This document shows positions 17,579 to 25,052 of a stretch of DNA of 64,000 bases, piece after piece (the first letter of the stretch is position 1; every line of letters begins with the position of its first letter). The stretch is from the NCBI GenBank assembly GCA_905203765.1, contig CAJKXC010000001.1:124001-188000 (forward strand), in the 5' to 3' direction. A program made the translations under genes and the position numbers. Under the pieces are notes generated by a model. The model was given only the letters and a program-made list of their open reading frames with translations. It was not told the DNA's origin and did not search any database. The stretch is from an uncultured Bacteroides sp. (GTDB lineage Bacteria > Bacteroidota > Bacteroidia > Bacteroidales > Bacteroidaceae).

Positions 17579-18043
17579 CTATTCATATTCTTTACGTGTC
17601 ATTTTGCAAAAGATATCAGGCATAGCACGCGGGTTCATAGGAATCATATCTACCAGGTCGAGTGACTTGACCATATGAAGTGTGCCTTGCTTATACGTTT
17701 GAAAATGCGTTGTAGTGATGTGATGCCGATACGCTTCCATATTGGCATATATCTCAATGATACGTATCTGGCAAGAGTCGCGTTGCTGCACCATGGGAAA
17801 AATAGCTATTACACCGGGCTCCTCGCGCACGGACGTCTCACCGACAGTAAGTGCAAAAGATAAATAATCCTGCAAATACCGGGGATAAACTTCAATCTCG
17901 GAAATGCGTACCAACATATCAGCACATTCAGGTTTTGAATTTGCGCCAACATCCTGATGCAATAGCGGAACAGTCTGTGCACTCATAGTGGAAGTAACTT
18001 CTAAAGCCATCATTAATGAAATAAAAAGGATTAATTTTCTCAT
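17579..18043 (-). CDS. Exported antibiotic-biosynthesis-monooxygenase (ABM) fold protein
   Basis: 154 residues with a signal peptide (MRKLILFISLMMALEVTSTMSA). The rest fits the dimeric ABM ferredoxin-like fold: RISEIEVYPRYLQDYLSFAL, then EPGVIAIFPMVQQRD, the core IRIIEIYANMEAYRHHITTTHF and a C-terminal helix with KSLDLVDMIPM. Members are quinol monooxygenases or have no known reaction. Being paired with an exported flavodoxin suggests a periplasmic redox or quinone-related task, which is inference. Confidence 0.82.
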   Translation of the reverse strand: MRKLILFISLMMALEVTSTMSAQTVPLLHQDVGANSKPECADMLVRISEIEVYPRYLQDYLSFALTVGETSVREEPGVIAIFPMVQQRDSCQIRIIEIYANMEAYRHHITTTHFQTYKQGTLHMVKSLDLVDMIPMNPRAMPDIFCKMTRKEYE

Positions 18044-18074
18044 AACCGTATATGTTCATATTGTTTTGTCAATG

Positions 18075-18082
18075 CAAAATTA
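18075..18082 (-). promoter_or_regulatory. -7 box of the ABM-flavodoxin operon
   Basis: Minus strand TAATTTTG, 32 bases before the ABM start. A TTTG lies upstream on the same strand (18099-18102) at a somewhat short 16-base spacing. Confidence 0.5.
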
Positions 18083-18204
18083 AATTGCTTTTAGCGAACA
18101 AACATTGTTCTGAGGCTTAAAGTTTGTTGCAAAATCATCACCTCGAATCCAACTGTCAATCTGAACCGCTATAAATGAGATATCCATCCCAAAAATACAT
18201 AAAA

Positions 18205-18243
18205 AACCGGTTATCTGAGCTTATAACTCTCAAATAACCGGCT
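18205..18243 (-). terminator. Terminator of DUF3836 copy A
   Basis: AACCGGTTAT (18205-18214) pairs imperfectly with ATAACCGGCTT (18233-18243), with more pairing inside the loop; on the minus strand a T run follows (A run at 18191-18206 on the plus strand). A near-identical hairpin ends copy B. Confidence 0.75.
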
Positions 18244-18264
18244 TATTTACAATTATTTATTATC

Positions 18265-18690
18265 TTACTTTGTGCTTGCCAACATTAAAGAGGCATTTTC
18301 ATCGTTTACTTCGTAAACTGTCTTTTCCACTTTGCTGTCATAGGAGTTGCTGCGGGAGTTCCAACGGGCGTAGCTAAGTTCTACTTCATTGCCTGCATAT
18401 TCAACGTCCAGTTTGAAATAAGGAACCCAGGCTTCTTTTTCACTGTCCCACTTTGAGGCTTCCTTGCTTGATACACGGTTTTCGTTGTCGTAAGTATAAG
18501 TGTAGCGAAGGTGGCGGAACAGGTGGCCGTCCTCATTACGGAAGATGGTCTTGGCGGTCATTAACTCGCCGGTCATCTCTTCATTCTTTACATACTCGGT
18601 AGGATTGACTGCACTTGCTGAGAAGTTCATTACACTTGCCATTACTACGGCTACCATTACAACTGCTTTTGAGAATAAGTTCGTTTTCAT
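18265..18690 (-). CDS. DUF3836 family exported protein, copy A
   Basis: 141 residues with a signal peptide (about 1-27). It belongs to the Bacteroides-specific DUF3836 family as I know it: small secreted proteins with YTYDNENRVSSKEASKW, a motif also found in the third paralogue at 22219 (YIYDNAGRVSRKEVLKW). Function unknown. Copy B (19840-20265) encodes the same protein except for the last ten residues (here ASLMLASTK, there ANMMLASAK). It is preceded by a sigma-54-like promoter and an upstream palindrome. Near the OmpR-type regulator, outer-membrane protein and histidine kinase, it may be part of an envelope response. Confidence 0.85.
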   Translation of the reverse strand: MKTNLFSKAVVMVAVVMASVMNFSASAVNPTEYVKNEEMTGELMTAKTIFRNEDGHLFRHLRYTYTYDNENRVSSKEASKWDSEKEAWVPYFKLDVEYAGNEVELSYARWNSRSNSYDSKVEKTVYEVNDENASLMLASTK

Positions 18691-18764
18691 AATCGTTATT
18701 TTTTATTGTTATTACTCTTGTTTTCAGGTGGTTGGTTTTTCTCAACCGCCTTCGCCAATATATA

Positions 18765-18781
18765 GTCAATTGGCGTGCCAA
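18765..18781 (-). promoter_or_regulatory. Sigma-54-type promoter of DUF3836 copy A
   Basis: Minus strand reads TTGGCACG, four bases, TTGAC. The -24 element is a perfect match and the spacing to the -12 TTG is right for sigma-54 (TGGCAC-n5-TTGC); only the -12 C is an A. No good TAnnTTTG box is in its place (TTACTTTG nearby is imperfect). Confidence 0.65.
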
Positions 18782-18825
18782 AGTAATAAACTACTGATAA
18801 TCAACGATTATTAGAAAACAAGCAA

Positions 18826-18863
18826 TGTCCGCTTTCGGACAACTGTCCGCACAGAAGCGGACA
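18826..18863. promoter_or_regulatory. Upstream activator palindrome (TGTCCGC / GCGGACA)
   Basis: TGTCCG-CTTT-CGGACA (18826-18841) is followed by TGTCCGC-ACAGAA-GCGGACA (18844-18863). Two dyads side by side, about 45-80 bases upstream of the sigma-54-type promoter, are where an enhancer-binding regulator would bind. The same block stands before copy B with one base changed. Confidence 0.6.
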
Positions 18864-18901
18864 AAAGAGTAGAAAAGCATCTGTCATACTATTTTTTTCC
18901 A

Positions 18902-18909
18902 TAACTTTG
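18902..18909 (+). promoter_or_regulatory. -7 box of the membrane protein gene
   Basis: TAACTTTG, 26 bases before ATG 18935. It lies just outside the 563-bp repeat, so this gene is expressed separately from the repeated genes. Confidence 0.6.
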
Positions 18910-18934
18910 CCCTTGGTATTTATTATAAGCACGT

Positions 18935-19753
18935 ATGCACTTTTTAAACACACAACTACACATGTTTGGAAAACTCAGAAGTAAAATGACTACAACAAGA
19001 TGCGATAAACATTCACCGCAGGATGATTATCACACCCCGATAGGCGAGATGCCGGATAATGACACAGCCGATAATTATGCCTATATAGACGACGAAATAT
19101 TGGTGCTGGACTGGACTGCGTCCAAAACCGAAAGTACGTTTTACGTTATCGGATTGACCATCGGACTGGCATTCCTCACCTGGCTCCTATTACCGTTTTT
19201 GGATTCAGACAAATTGATTATCCCCATCCACGAGTTTATCGATGTCATTGCAGTATTTTTGATTATCATCACCGTATTGGCATTCTTTGCCGTCTGGATA
19301 ATCATGCTATACTACATTGCCTTCCATATATACAGAGCTAAAAGGAAAATTACGTTTCATCGCCTCACAGGCATGGTAGAGGTGCCGAAACCTCTTTTCT
19401 GGGGATGGAACGGTGCTACCATCATGTTCCCTTTCATCGACCAGCGGGTAAAGTACCTATATCATGGGGCATCAATATACTATATCTCATATCCGGGACA
19501 CAAAGGAGCCATCCTACTGACAGCAGGCCGAATTGAAATCAGAAAAGAGTATGCATTCATTTTGTGGTATATGGATCGTAACCGCCAATTACCGCCCGGC
19601 AAACGGCTTAATCCTTATAGAGTAAAAGATTTCCTTCGTAGAGAGGCTGAAGGTTTCCCCAAACCCTTGCGCTATGCCAGCATTAAGATACCAAGTAGAA
19701 AGAAAGTTCCATCGGCATTGAAAAGAGAAAGAGAAAAAATGGCAAACAACTAA
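18935..19753 (+). CDS. Two-span membrane protein of unknown function
   Basis: 272 residues from 18935; a start at 18962 (MFGKLRSKM) is also possible. A polar N-terminal part is followed by two membrane spans near 68-90 and 100-132, then a soluble C-terminal half with RKITFHRLTGMVEVPKP, a WGWNGATIMFPFIDQRV block and a basic tail ending KREREKMANN. It reminds me loosely of DUF6708-like membrane proteins, but I cannot place it. It sits alone between two direct repeats carrying DUF3836 genes on the other strand, and would be lost if the repeats recombined. Real gene likely because of its promoter, terminator and spans. Confidence 0.65.
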   Translation: MHFLNTQLHMFGKLRSKMTTTRCDKHSPQDDYHTPIGEMPDNDTADNYAYIDDEILVLDWTASKTESTFYVIGLTIGLAFLTWLLLPFLDSDKLIIPIHEFIDVIAVFLIIITVLAFFAVWIIMLYYIAFHIYRAKRKITFHRLTGMVEVPKPLFWGWNGATIMFPFIDQRVKYLYHGASIYYISYPGHKGAILLTAGRIEIRKEYAFILWYMDRNRQLPPGKRLNPYRVKDFLRREAEGFPKPLRYASIKIPSRKKVPSALKREREKMANN

Positions 19754-19776
19754 TGTCCGGCCAAACAGACAATATG

Positions 19777-19818
19777 AAAGCCAGTTATCGAGTATATATC
19801 ACTCGGATAACCGGCTTT
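19777..19818. terminator. Bidirectional terminator
   Basis: AAAGCCAGTTATCGAGT (19777-19793) pairs with ACTCGGATAACCGGCTTT (19801-19818), with A- and T-rich flanks. It serves both the membrane protein gene and DUF3836 copy B, which converge here. Confidence 0.75.
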
Positions 19819-19839
19819 ATTATTAACTGCTTACCAATT

Positions 19840-20265
19840 CTATTTTGCACTTGCAAGCATCATATTTGCGTTTTCGTCGTTTACTTCGTAAACTGTCTTT
19901 TCCACTTTGCTGTCATAGGAGTTGCTGCGGGAGTTCCAACGGGCGTAGCTAAGTTCTACTTCATTGCCTGCATATTCAACGTCCAGTTTGAAATAAGGAA
20001 CCCAGGCTTCTTTTTCACTGTCCCACTTTGAGGCTTCCTTGCTTGATACACGGTTTTCGTTGTCGTAAGTATAAGTGTAGCGAAGGTGGCGGAACAGGTG
20101 GCCGTCCTCATTACGGAAGATGGTCTTGGCGGTCATTAACTCGCCGGTCATCTCTTCATTCTTTACATACTCGGTAGGATTGACTGCACTTGCTGAGAAG
20201 TTCATTACACTTGCCATTACTACGGCTACCATTACAACTGCTTTTGAGAATAAGTTCGTTTTCAT
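19840..20265 (-). CDS. DUF3836 family exported protein, copy B
   Basis: 141 residues. The protein is identical to copy A up to residue about 131; only the C-terminal end differs (NANMMLASAK). Signal peptide about 1-27. Identical coding DNA over 389 bases shows a recent duplication or gene conversion. Unlike copy A, its sigma-54-type promoter has lost the G of the -12 element and its upstream palindrome has a mutated half site, so it may be weakly expressed or under different control. The palindrome ends only 12 bases from the stop of the outer-membrane protein gene. Confidence 0.85.
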   Translation of the reverse strand: MKTNLFSKAVVMVAVVMASVMNFSASAVNPTEYVKNEEMTGELMTAKTIFRNEDGHLFRHLRYTYTYDNENRVSSKEASKWDSEKEAWVPYFKLDVEYAGNEVELSYARWNSRSNSYDSKVEKTVYEVNDENANMMLASAK

Positions 20266-20339
20266 AATCGTTATTTTTTATTGTTATTACTCTTGTTTTC
20301 AGGTGGTTGGTTTTTCTCAACCGCCTTCGCCAATATATA

Positions 20340-20356
20340 GTAAATTGGCGTGCCAA
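20340..20356 (-). promoter_or_regulatory. Decayed sigma-54-type promoter of DUF3836 copy B
   Basis: Minus strand TTGGCACG, four bases, TTTAC: the -24 element is intact but the -12 G of copy A is now T. Confidence 0.5.
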
Positions 20357-20400
20357 AGTAATAAACTGCTGATAATCAACGATTATTAGAAAACAAGCAA

Positions 20401-20438
20401 TGTTCGCTTTCGGACAACTGTCCGCACAGAAGCGGACA
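20401..20438. promoter_or_regulatory. Upstream activator palindrome of copy B, one half site mutated
   Basis: As in copy A, but the first half reads TGTTCG instead of TGTCCG. It ends 12 bases from the stop codon of the neighbouring outer-membrane protein gene. Confidence 0.5.
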
Positions 20439-20450
20439 ATAAGAAAACAA

Positions 20451-21314
20451 TTACCGCAATGGCGGCATCTGAAAACGAGGTGGTGCAATCGTAGGTCCGC
20501 CACGCCATCTGTCACCGGAAACGGCATCGCGGAAGATTTCATACAGCAATCCGCCGACGTCGAGTCCAAGTTTGAATTTGTCGAAGTTATAATAAGGAAT
20601 CACAATGGGAACAGTTTCCCAACGGCCACGCATGGAGTCGTAATAACGCTGCACTCCTATCTCTACGCCAAAGCGACTGGACATATCCAGCGACATGGTG
20701 GCACCATAGCGATGGGTATCCATCCCATAGGTGTTTCCGATAGCATACGAACCGAAAACTTTGAAAGCAATGCGCTCGGAAGGGCGATATAACAAGGCGC
20801 CCGATGCGCTGAATGTTTGCCCGGTAGCATGAATCATATTCACTTTCATGGCATCCATACCGAGTTGGAAAGACAGTTGCCGGTTAAGGGCATGCTGATA
20901 CATCAGCGAAGCATTGTTGAAACGCCCGATACCCGGTACGCTTGTCTGCCCGCCGGAGCCGAATAATGCGCCGTGACCGAACTGTCCTATCATGCCGCTT
21001 GTACTGTAATCGCCCTTAAAAAGCAAAGAAGGATTAGTGTGATAAGGCAGATAAAGAGATTCTTTCAGCGAGAAGTCGGGCATGGAATATGAAGAATCCG
21101 ATGGCAATGCAGAAGAGGGGGCAAGTATCTCAGGAGAAAGTTCGAAGGAAGAGGAGAAAGGCTCGTTGGTTTCCGGCTTTATCCGCACACTGTCGCGGGC
21201 AAAGCGTGTACTGTCTTCCTGTGCAGAAAGCTGTTGCGAAGCAACAACCAGCAGCAGGAACAATCCTAAACGGATTCCGAGACAAGAGATATTTACTTTC
21301 CGTTTCATACGCAT
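20451..21314 (-). CDS. Outer-membrane beta-barrel-like protein
   Basis: 287 residues. Signal peptide ending near LSAQEDS, a low-complexity Ser/Pro linker to about residue 85, then strands with alternating aromatic and small residues typical of a small outer-membrane barrel (SLMYQHALNRQLSFQLGMDA, YRPSERIAFKVFGSYAIGN, MSSRFGVEIGVQRYY). The C-terminal PPRFQMPPLR tail is unusual for a barrel, which normally ends in an aromatic. Two start codons (21314 and 21308) are possible. It begins 14 bases after the response regulator gene, so it is in its operon and probably its target. No family name recognised. Confidence 0.65.
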   Translation of the reverse strand: MRMKRKVNISCLGIRLGLFLLLVVASQQLSAQEDSTRFARDSVRIKPETNEPFSSSFELSPEILAPSSALPSDSSYSMPDFSLKESLYLPYHTNPSLLFKGDYSTSGMIGQFGHGALFGSGGQTSVPGIGRFNNASLMYQHALNRQLSFQLGMDAMKVNMIHATGQTFSASGALLYRPSERIAFKVFGSYAIGNTYGMDTHRYGATMSLDMSSRFGVEIGVQRYYDSMRGRWETVPIVIPYYNFDKFKLGLDVGGLLYEIFRDAVSGDRWRGGPTIAPPRFQMPPLR

Positions 21315-21328
21315 TTCTCCCCATACCT

Positions 21329-22027
21329 TTAAGTTTCTATCAGCATCAAGCCTACTCCTTTCACCGTCTTGATAGTAACTGAATCATCTTCGGCAAGCAG
21401 TTTCCGCAGTTTCGTCACAAATACATCGAGGCTACGGGATGCGAAATAATCATCCTCGGTATTCCAAAATTTGTCGAGAATAGCTTCACGACGAATCACG
21501 TCTCCCCGCTTTTCGCAAAGCATTTGCAGCAGGCCTGCTTCGCGCACGGTCAGCGTCTTGTTCACCCCGGAAGAATGCTTCAACGTGGCATGGGTGGCAT
21601 CCAGCATATAGTCCTTGCCTATCTTGTAGCATTGGCTTTCATCTTTGGACCTCTCGCCTTTGGAGAGTTTCAGCAAGGCATGGACATGCGCATCCAGTTC
21701 TTCGGGAATAAAGGGTTTCTTGATATAGTTATTGGCACCAATCTCATAGCCTTTCACCACGTCTTTGGGCGAAACCAGTGCCGAGGAAAACAGGATAGGT
21801 GTCTCGCCGTCCGTCTCACGGATGCGTTTCACCATTTCATAGCCGTCCATAACGGGCATTTCGATGTCGGATACTATCACGTCGGGACGGTGTTCCTTCC
21901 ACTGGCGCAGGCCTTCCTCGCCGTTGCAGGCGGTAATTACTTCATAATCGCCTATCATATCTTCCAGACCGCCCTGAATGATGTATCTCAAACTGGCATC
22001 GTCTTCTACCAATAATAACTTTATCAT
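21329..22027 (-). CDS. OmpR-type response regulator (RprY-like)
   Basis: 232 residues. Receiver with acidic pair ED8-10 region (LLLVEDDASLRYI), phospho-acceptor Asp54 (VSDIEMPVMDGYEM) and conserved Lys (YIKKPFIPEEL). C-terminal winged helix with TLTVREAGLLQMLCEKRGDVI and SLDVFVTKLRKLL. Similar to RprY, a Bacteroides regulator of the OmpR family. The partner is probably the kinase at 22797, separated by a gene on the other strand. The outer-membrane protein gene follows 14 bases later. A -7 box is at 22074-22081. Confidence 0.92.
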   Translation of the reverse strand: MIKLLLVEDDASLRYIIQGGLEDMIGDYEVITACNGEEGLRQWKEHRPDVIVSDIEMPVMDGYEMVKRIRETDGETPILFSSALVSPKDVVKGYEIGANNYIKKPFIPEELDAHVHALLKLSKGERSKDESQCYKIGKDYMLDATHATLKHSSGVNKTLTVREAGLLQMLCEKRGDVIRREAILDKFWNTEDDYFASRSLDVFVTKLRKLLAEDDSVTIKTVKGVGLMLIET

Positions 22028-22073
22028 ACCCCGTATCTCCTATTTCACTCTTTAGAACTTTAATTAGATATTG

Positions 22074-22081
22074 CAAAAGTA
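22074..22081 (-). promoter_or_regulatory. -7 box of the response regulator operon
   Basis: Minus strand TACTTTTG, 47 bases before the start codon of the response regulator. Confidence 0.6.
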
Positions 22082-22142
22082 ACAAATTCTACGTTAACGT
22101 AACGATAACATTGCGATAACCTAAAAGATTTTCGACCAACCC

Positions 22143-22150
22143 TATCTTTG
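22143..22150 (+). promoter_or_regulatory. -7 box of DUF3836 copy C
   Basis: TATCTTTG, 69 bases before ATG 22219. Unlike copies A and B this paralogue uses the ordinary Bacteroides promoter type. Confidence 0.65.
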
Positions 22151-22218
22151 CAATGTCGAAAGGGAACAAATCCCTGCAAAACAAGAAATAAAATGTATAA
22201 CTTAAAAAATAAACAATT

Positions 22219-22701
22219 ATGAAGACTTTAGTAATTTCAGTAATCATCGCAATGACATCTGTAGTAAACGTAGCAGCCGGTAACCGTGCAAACCAATTTG
22301 CCTACAACACCGAAACAAACGAAGGACGTGTGGAAACACAAACCGTATTCAAGGTGGAAAACGACAAATACCTGCACAACCACGTGAAGTACAACTACAT
22401 CTACGACAACGCCGGCCGCGTTTCCCGCAAAGAAGTGCTGAAGTGGAACGAAAACACGCAACGCTTTGAGAACCATCATAGCCTGAACTTCTTCTACAGC
22501 GATGAAGTAACCATCGAATACGCTTTATGGAACGAGAAAGACAGCGCTTACTCAAGCATCAAGGAAAAAGCCGTTTACCAGCTCAATGACGGTACAATGC
22601 GCTATCTGAGTTACGAATGGAACGAGAAAGAAAACGAATGGAAACTGGACACAGAGCATGATGCCATCTATTGGGGCGAGTCCTTGCTGGCAAGCAAATA
22701 A
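22219..22701 (+). CDS. DUF3836 family exported protein, divergent paralogue C
   Basis: 160 residues with a signal peptide (about 1-20). Same domain as copies A and B (YIYDNAGRVSRKEVLKW; FYSDEVTIEYALWNEKDSAYSS; EKAVYQLND) but only distantly related and with an extra C-terminal stretch (YEWNEKENEWKLDTEHDAIYW) that repeats the strand pattern. Function unknown. It lies between the response regulator and its likely kinase, divergent from the first and convergent with the second, which suggests that all three belong together. It ends in a strong bidirectional terminator. Confidence 0.85.
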   Translation: MKTLVISVIIAMTSVVNVAAGNRANQFAYNTETNEGRVETQTVFKVENDKYLHNHVKYNYIYDNAGRVSRKEVLKWNENTQRFENHHSLNFFYSDEVTIEYALWNEKDSAYSSIKEKAVYQLNDGTMRYLSYEWNEKENEWKLDTEHDAIYWGESLLASK

Positions 22702-22731
22702 GTTACTCTGACATCCCTCTCTCTTAAATTC

Positions 22732-22773
22732 AAAAAGATGCGGCTTCGGACTTTCCGGTAGCCGCATCTTTTT
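22732..22773. terminator. Bidirectional terminator between DUF3836 copy C and the histidine kinase
   Basis: AAAAAGATGCGGCT (22732-22745) pairs perfectly with AGCCGCATCTTTTT (22760-22773); both strands end in a T run. Confidence 0.9.
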
Positions 22774-22796
22774 GTTCGGGATAGCACCACGACAAC

Positions 22797-25019
22797 TTAT
22801 ATCTTGGCAGGAAAGTAGAGTGTAAATTCGCTGAAACACCCTTCCTCACTCTCTATCTCTACCTTACCTTCGTGTGCCAGCATCACTTGCTGCACATAGT
22901 TCAATCCTAAACCGAATCCGGAAGCCCCGCCCTTTTCACTACGGGCAGCTGCTGCGGACCGTTCGAAACGGTTGAAGACAAGAAACTGGTCTTTCAGTGG
23001 AATGCCTAATCCGTTGTCGCATACCTTTATCTTACAGAATCCTTTTTCCGACTCGCAGATAATATCAATCTTCACTTCTTCGCGGGAGTATTTGATAGCA
23101 TTATCGAGCAGATTACCCAGCACCTCCCTCAGACAGAAAGCATCGGCATAAGCTGTTTTACAGCGATGGAAAACGGTATTAAACTCTACTTTCTTATTGG
23201 CTTTCAAAGATATTTTGGCAATCAGGTCATCAAGCAACGGGCGCAGGGGAACTTCTTCCTTGTGTAGTTGCAGATGTCCTTCATCCAGTTGGGTCAGCAT
23301 TAACACCCGGTTGGAGAGCGTCAGCAGATGTTCGCACTCTTCCGTCATTGCCAGCTTGTATTTCTCTTCTTTATCGGGTTTGTCTGCCAACTTACCGCTA
23401 CTCAGAATATGGGCACCCATCAGGATGGAACTGAGTGGAGACTTCATATCGTGTATCATGGCATACGTAAAATCTTTCTGGAATTGTTCCAACTGGCGTT
23501 GCATCCGCAGTATTTTCATTTGACCAAAGATACAATCGAGCATCACCAGAAACATCAACCAAAGAGGTAGGAACAGATACCATACGGAACGTATCACATA
23601 GTGATAGGGATTCTTCACTAACCCTTGCACACACAGCGTACTATCATCCTGTAAAGGAATGAATCGTGAAGGAATATCCATATGGGTAGTAGCAGAATAA
23701 CCGGTTTGTGATACCGTGCTATCAGAAGGGTAGCGATATTGCCGGATACCGCTATAACTCATTATTCCTTTCTCCTTCAGTCGTGAAGAAAAAGCCGAAT
23801 CAAGATATTGCATGGATAAGGGAATATCCAGTTCTCTTTCATTGATGGATCGTTGCATAATCAAGGCAGAACGGAGACGGTAATTCAAGTCGATGGAATT
23901 ATATCCATGTACCACATACAAAGTGTTCACAAGATATTCTGACTGTTCCTTTTCCAGGAATTCTCGCTGCTCTTTAGCAAAAGGGGACTCCGTTATTTCA
24001 ATAGAATCATTGGTTGCCTCTTTCTGAACTTGCAAGCTATACAACGGAATGCGACGCCTGAGTACTTCATCGTAAAACGATGCTTCAAAGCAATCATTCA
24101 CCTGATAGGTCGTTTCGCGGGCAGATGCCCGATAAAGGTACATAAACCACACCACCAATAGCAGGCAACAAGTCACCAGGCCGATTACGGAAAACACCTT
24201 AAAAGAATGCTGCTTACGTACCTGTCTTTTCCGCTCATTTTCTTTGGCTCCGGCAAGTGTATGTTCCGTCATATCAAGCAATTGTTTACTTGATGCTTCG
24301 ATATCCTCCCATTTCTTTTCCGGTATCTGCTTACGCACTTCCCCTATCGGCAGCCTCATTTTCTCTGCCAGCACATAGAATACGGAACGCTGCCTCTCAA
24401 TATCATCTTGCTGACGAAGAATGGAATCCATCTGCTTTGCCCAGCTCCATACCAGGAAAACAATCAGTAAAAGAGTAGGTATGAATAGAAAGAGTACATC
24501 CTTGATAATCGGCATAAAGGGGGAAAATATAGCGGCTTCAATCTTCTCTCCTTTCTTTTCATTCAGCCAGGCTGTTTCGGAAAGAACCGATTTGAAGCGT
24601 ACATAGGCAGAGCGCTTGCTCCTGTCCGATGCAGGACGAATATTGACCGTCCTGTCTATGTTCTTCCACTTGAGTTTCTTCTCTACCAATTTCCCCATTT
24701 CGTCCAACGGAATGGTTACATGGTACACATCTTCCAGAAAAGAAGCTGCCTGCTGATACTCTAAAAAGATTCTGTCGTCATAAGTTTGCGTACTGTCCTT
24801 GAGGATATAAGAATAGAAAGGAATAGTATATTCGGGGAAAGGCAGTTTGTTTATTTCATTGTCTACCGTCTCTATAAAAGCCAGCCGGAAACATTCGTTC
24901 AGTGCACGCTCCGCGTCTCTTTTAGTGCTATCATAAGCATAACCCATGCCTTTAATCTGCACTACAATTACCAGCAGCAGCCCCACAATGGAAAGGATAT
25001 AGAGTGAACGAAGTTTCAT
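22797..25019 (-). CDS. Sensor histidine kinase with internally duplicated sensor and a degenerate first DHp domain
   Basis: 740 residues. Membrane spans near 7-22, 171-194, 273-296 and 475-498. The catalytic part is normal: His523 in the DHp helix (MIHDMKSPL), N box LGNLLDNAIKYSREEV, G boxes VCDNGLGIP and GFGLGL. Its first half repeats the second: span, loop with (L)NECFRLAFIETV versus VNDCFEASFYDEV, span, then a coiled helix VFYVLAEKMRLPIGEV that aligns with FTYAMIHDMKSPLSSI but has Glu219 where the phospho-acceptor His should be. So the protein looks like a fused dimer of two sensor modules with one dead DHp. Probably the kinase for the response regulator at 21329. Its own -7 box is at 25039. 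Confidence 0.9.
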   Translation of the reverse strand: MKLRSLYILSIVGLLLVIVVQIKGMGYAYDSTKRDAERALNECFRLAFIETVDNEINKLPFPEYTIPFYSYILKDSTQTYDDRIFLEYQQAASFLEDVYHVTIPLDEMGKLVEKKLKWKNIDRTVNIRPASDRSKRSAYVRFKSVLSETAWLNEKKGEKIEAAIFSPFMPIIKDVLFLFIPTLLLIVFLVWSWAKQMDSILRQQDDIERQRSVFYVLAEKMRLPIGEVRKQIPEKKWEDIEASSKQLLDMTEHTLAGAKENERKRQVRKQHSFKVFSVIGLVTCCLLLVVWFMYLYRASARETTYQVNDCFEASFYDEVLRRRIPLYSLQVQKEATNDSIEITESPFAKEQREFLEKEQSEYLVNTLYVVHGYNSIDLNYRLRSALIMQRSINERELDIPLSMQYLDSAFSSRLKEKGIMSYSGIRQYRYPSDSTVSQTGYSATTHMDIPSRFIPLQDDSTLCVQGLVKNPYHYVIRSVWYLFLPLWLMFLVMLDCIFGQMKILRMQRQLEQFQKDFTYAMIHDMKSPLSSILMGAHILSSGKLADKPDKEEKYKLAMTEECEHLLTLSNRVLMLTQLDEGHLQLHKEEVPLRPLLDDLIAKISLKANKKVEFNTVFHRCKTAYADAFCLREVLGNLLDNAIKYSREEVKIDIICESEKGFCKIKVCDNGLGIPLKDQFLVFNRFERSAAAARSEKGGASGFGLGLNYVQQVMLAHEGKVEIESEEGCFSEFTLYFPAKI

Positions 25020-25038
25020 CTTGTCATTATTTTGCGGA

Positions 25039-25046
25039 CAAAGATA
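25039..25046 (-). promoter_or_regulatory. -7 box of the histidine kinase
   Basis: Minus strand TATCTTTG, 20 bases before the kinase ATG, in the short gap after the DMT gene. Confidence 0.65.
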
Positions 25047-25052
25047 ACACTT

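Larger units (their letters stand above)
18302..18864 (-). repeat. 563-bp direct repeat, left copy
   Basis: Matches 19877-20439 at a constant offset of 1575 bases. By my reading only three bases differ, at 18767, 18793 and 18829, all outside the coding part. The repeat covers most of the DUF3836 gene, its promoter and the upstream palindrome. The two copies are in the same orientation and flank the membrane protein gene at 18935. Confidence 0.92.
19877..20439 (-). repeat. 563-bp direct repeat, right copy
   Basis: Partner of 18302-18864. The match stops at the same distance inside the DUF3836 coding end and just after the upstream palindrome. Confidence 0.92.
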
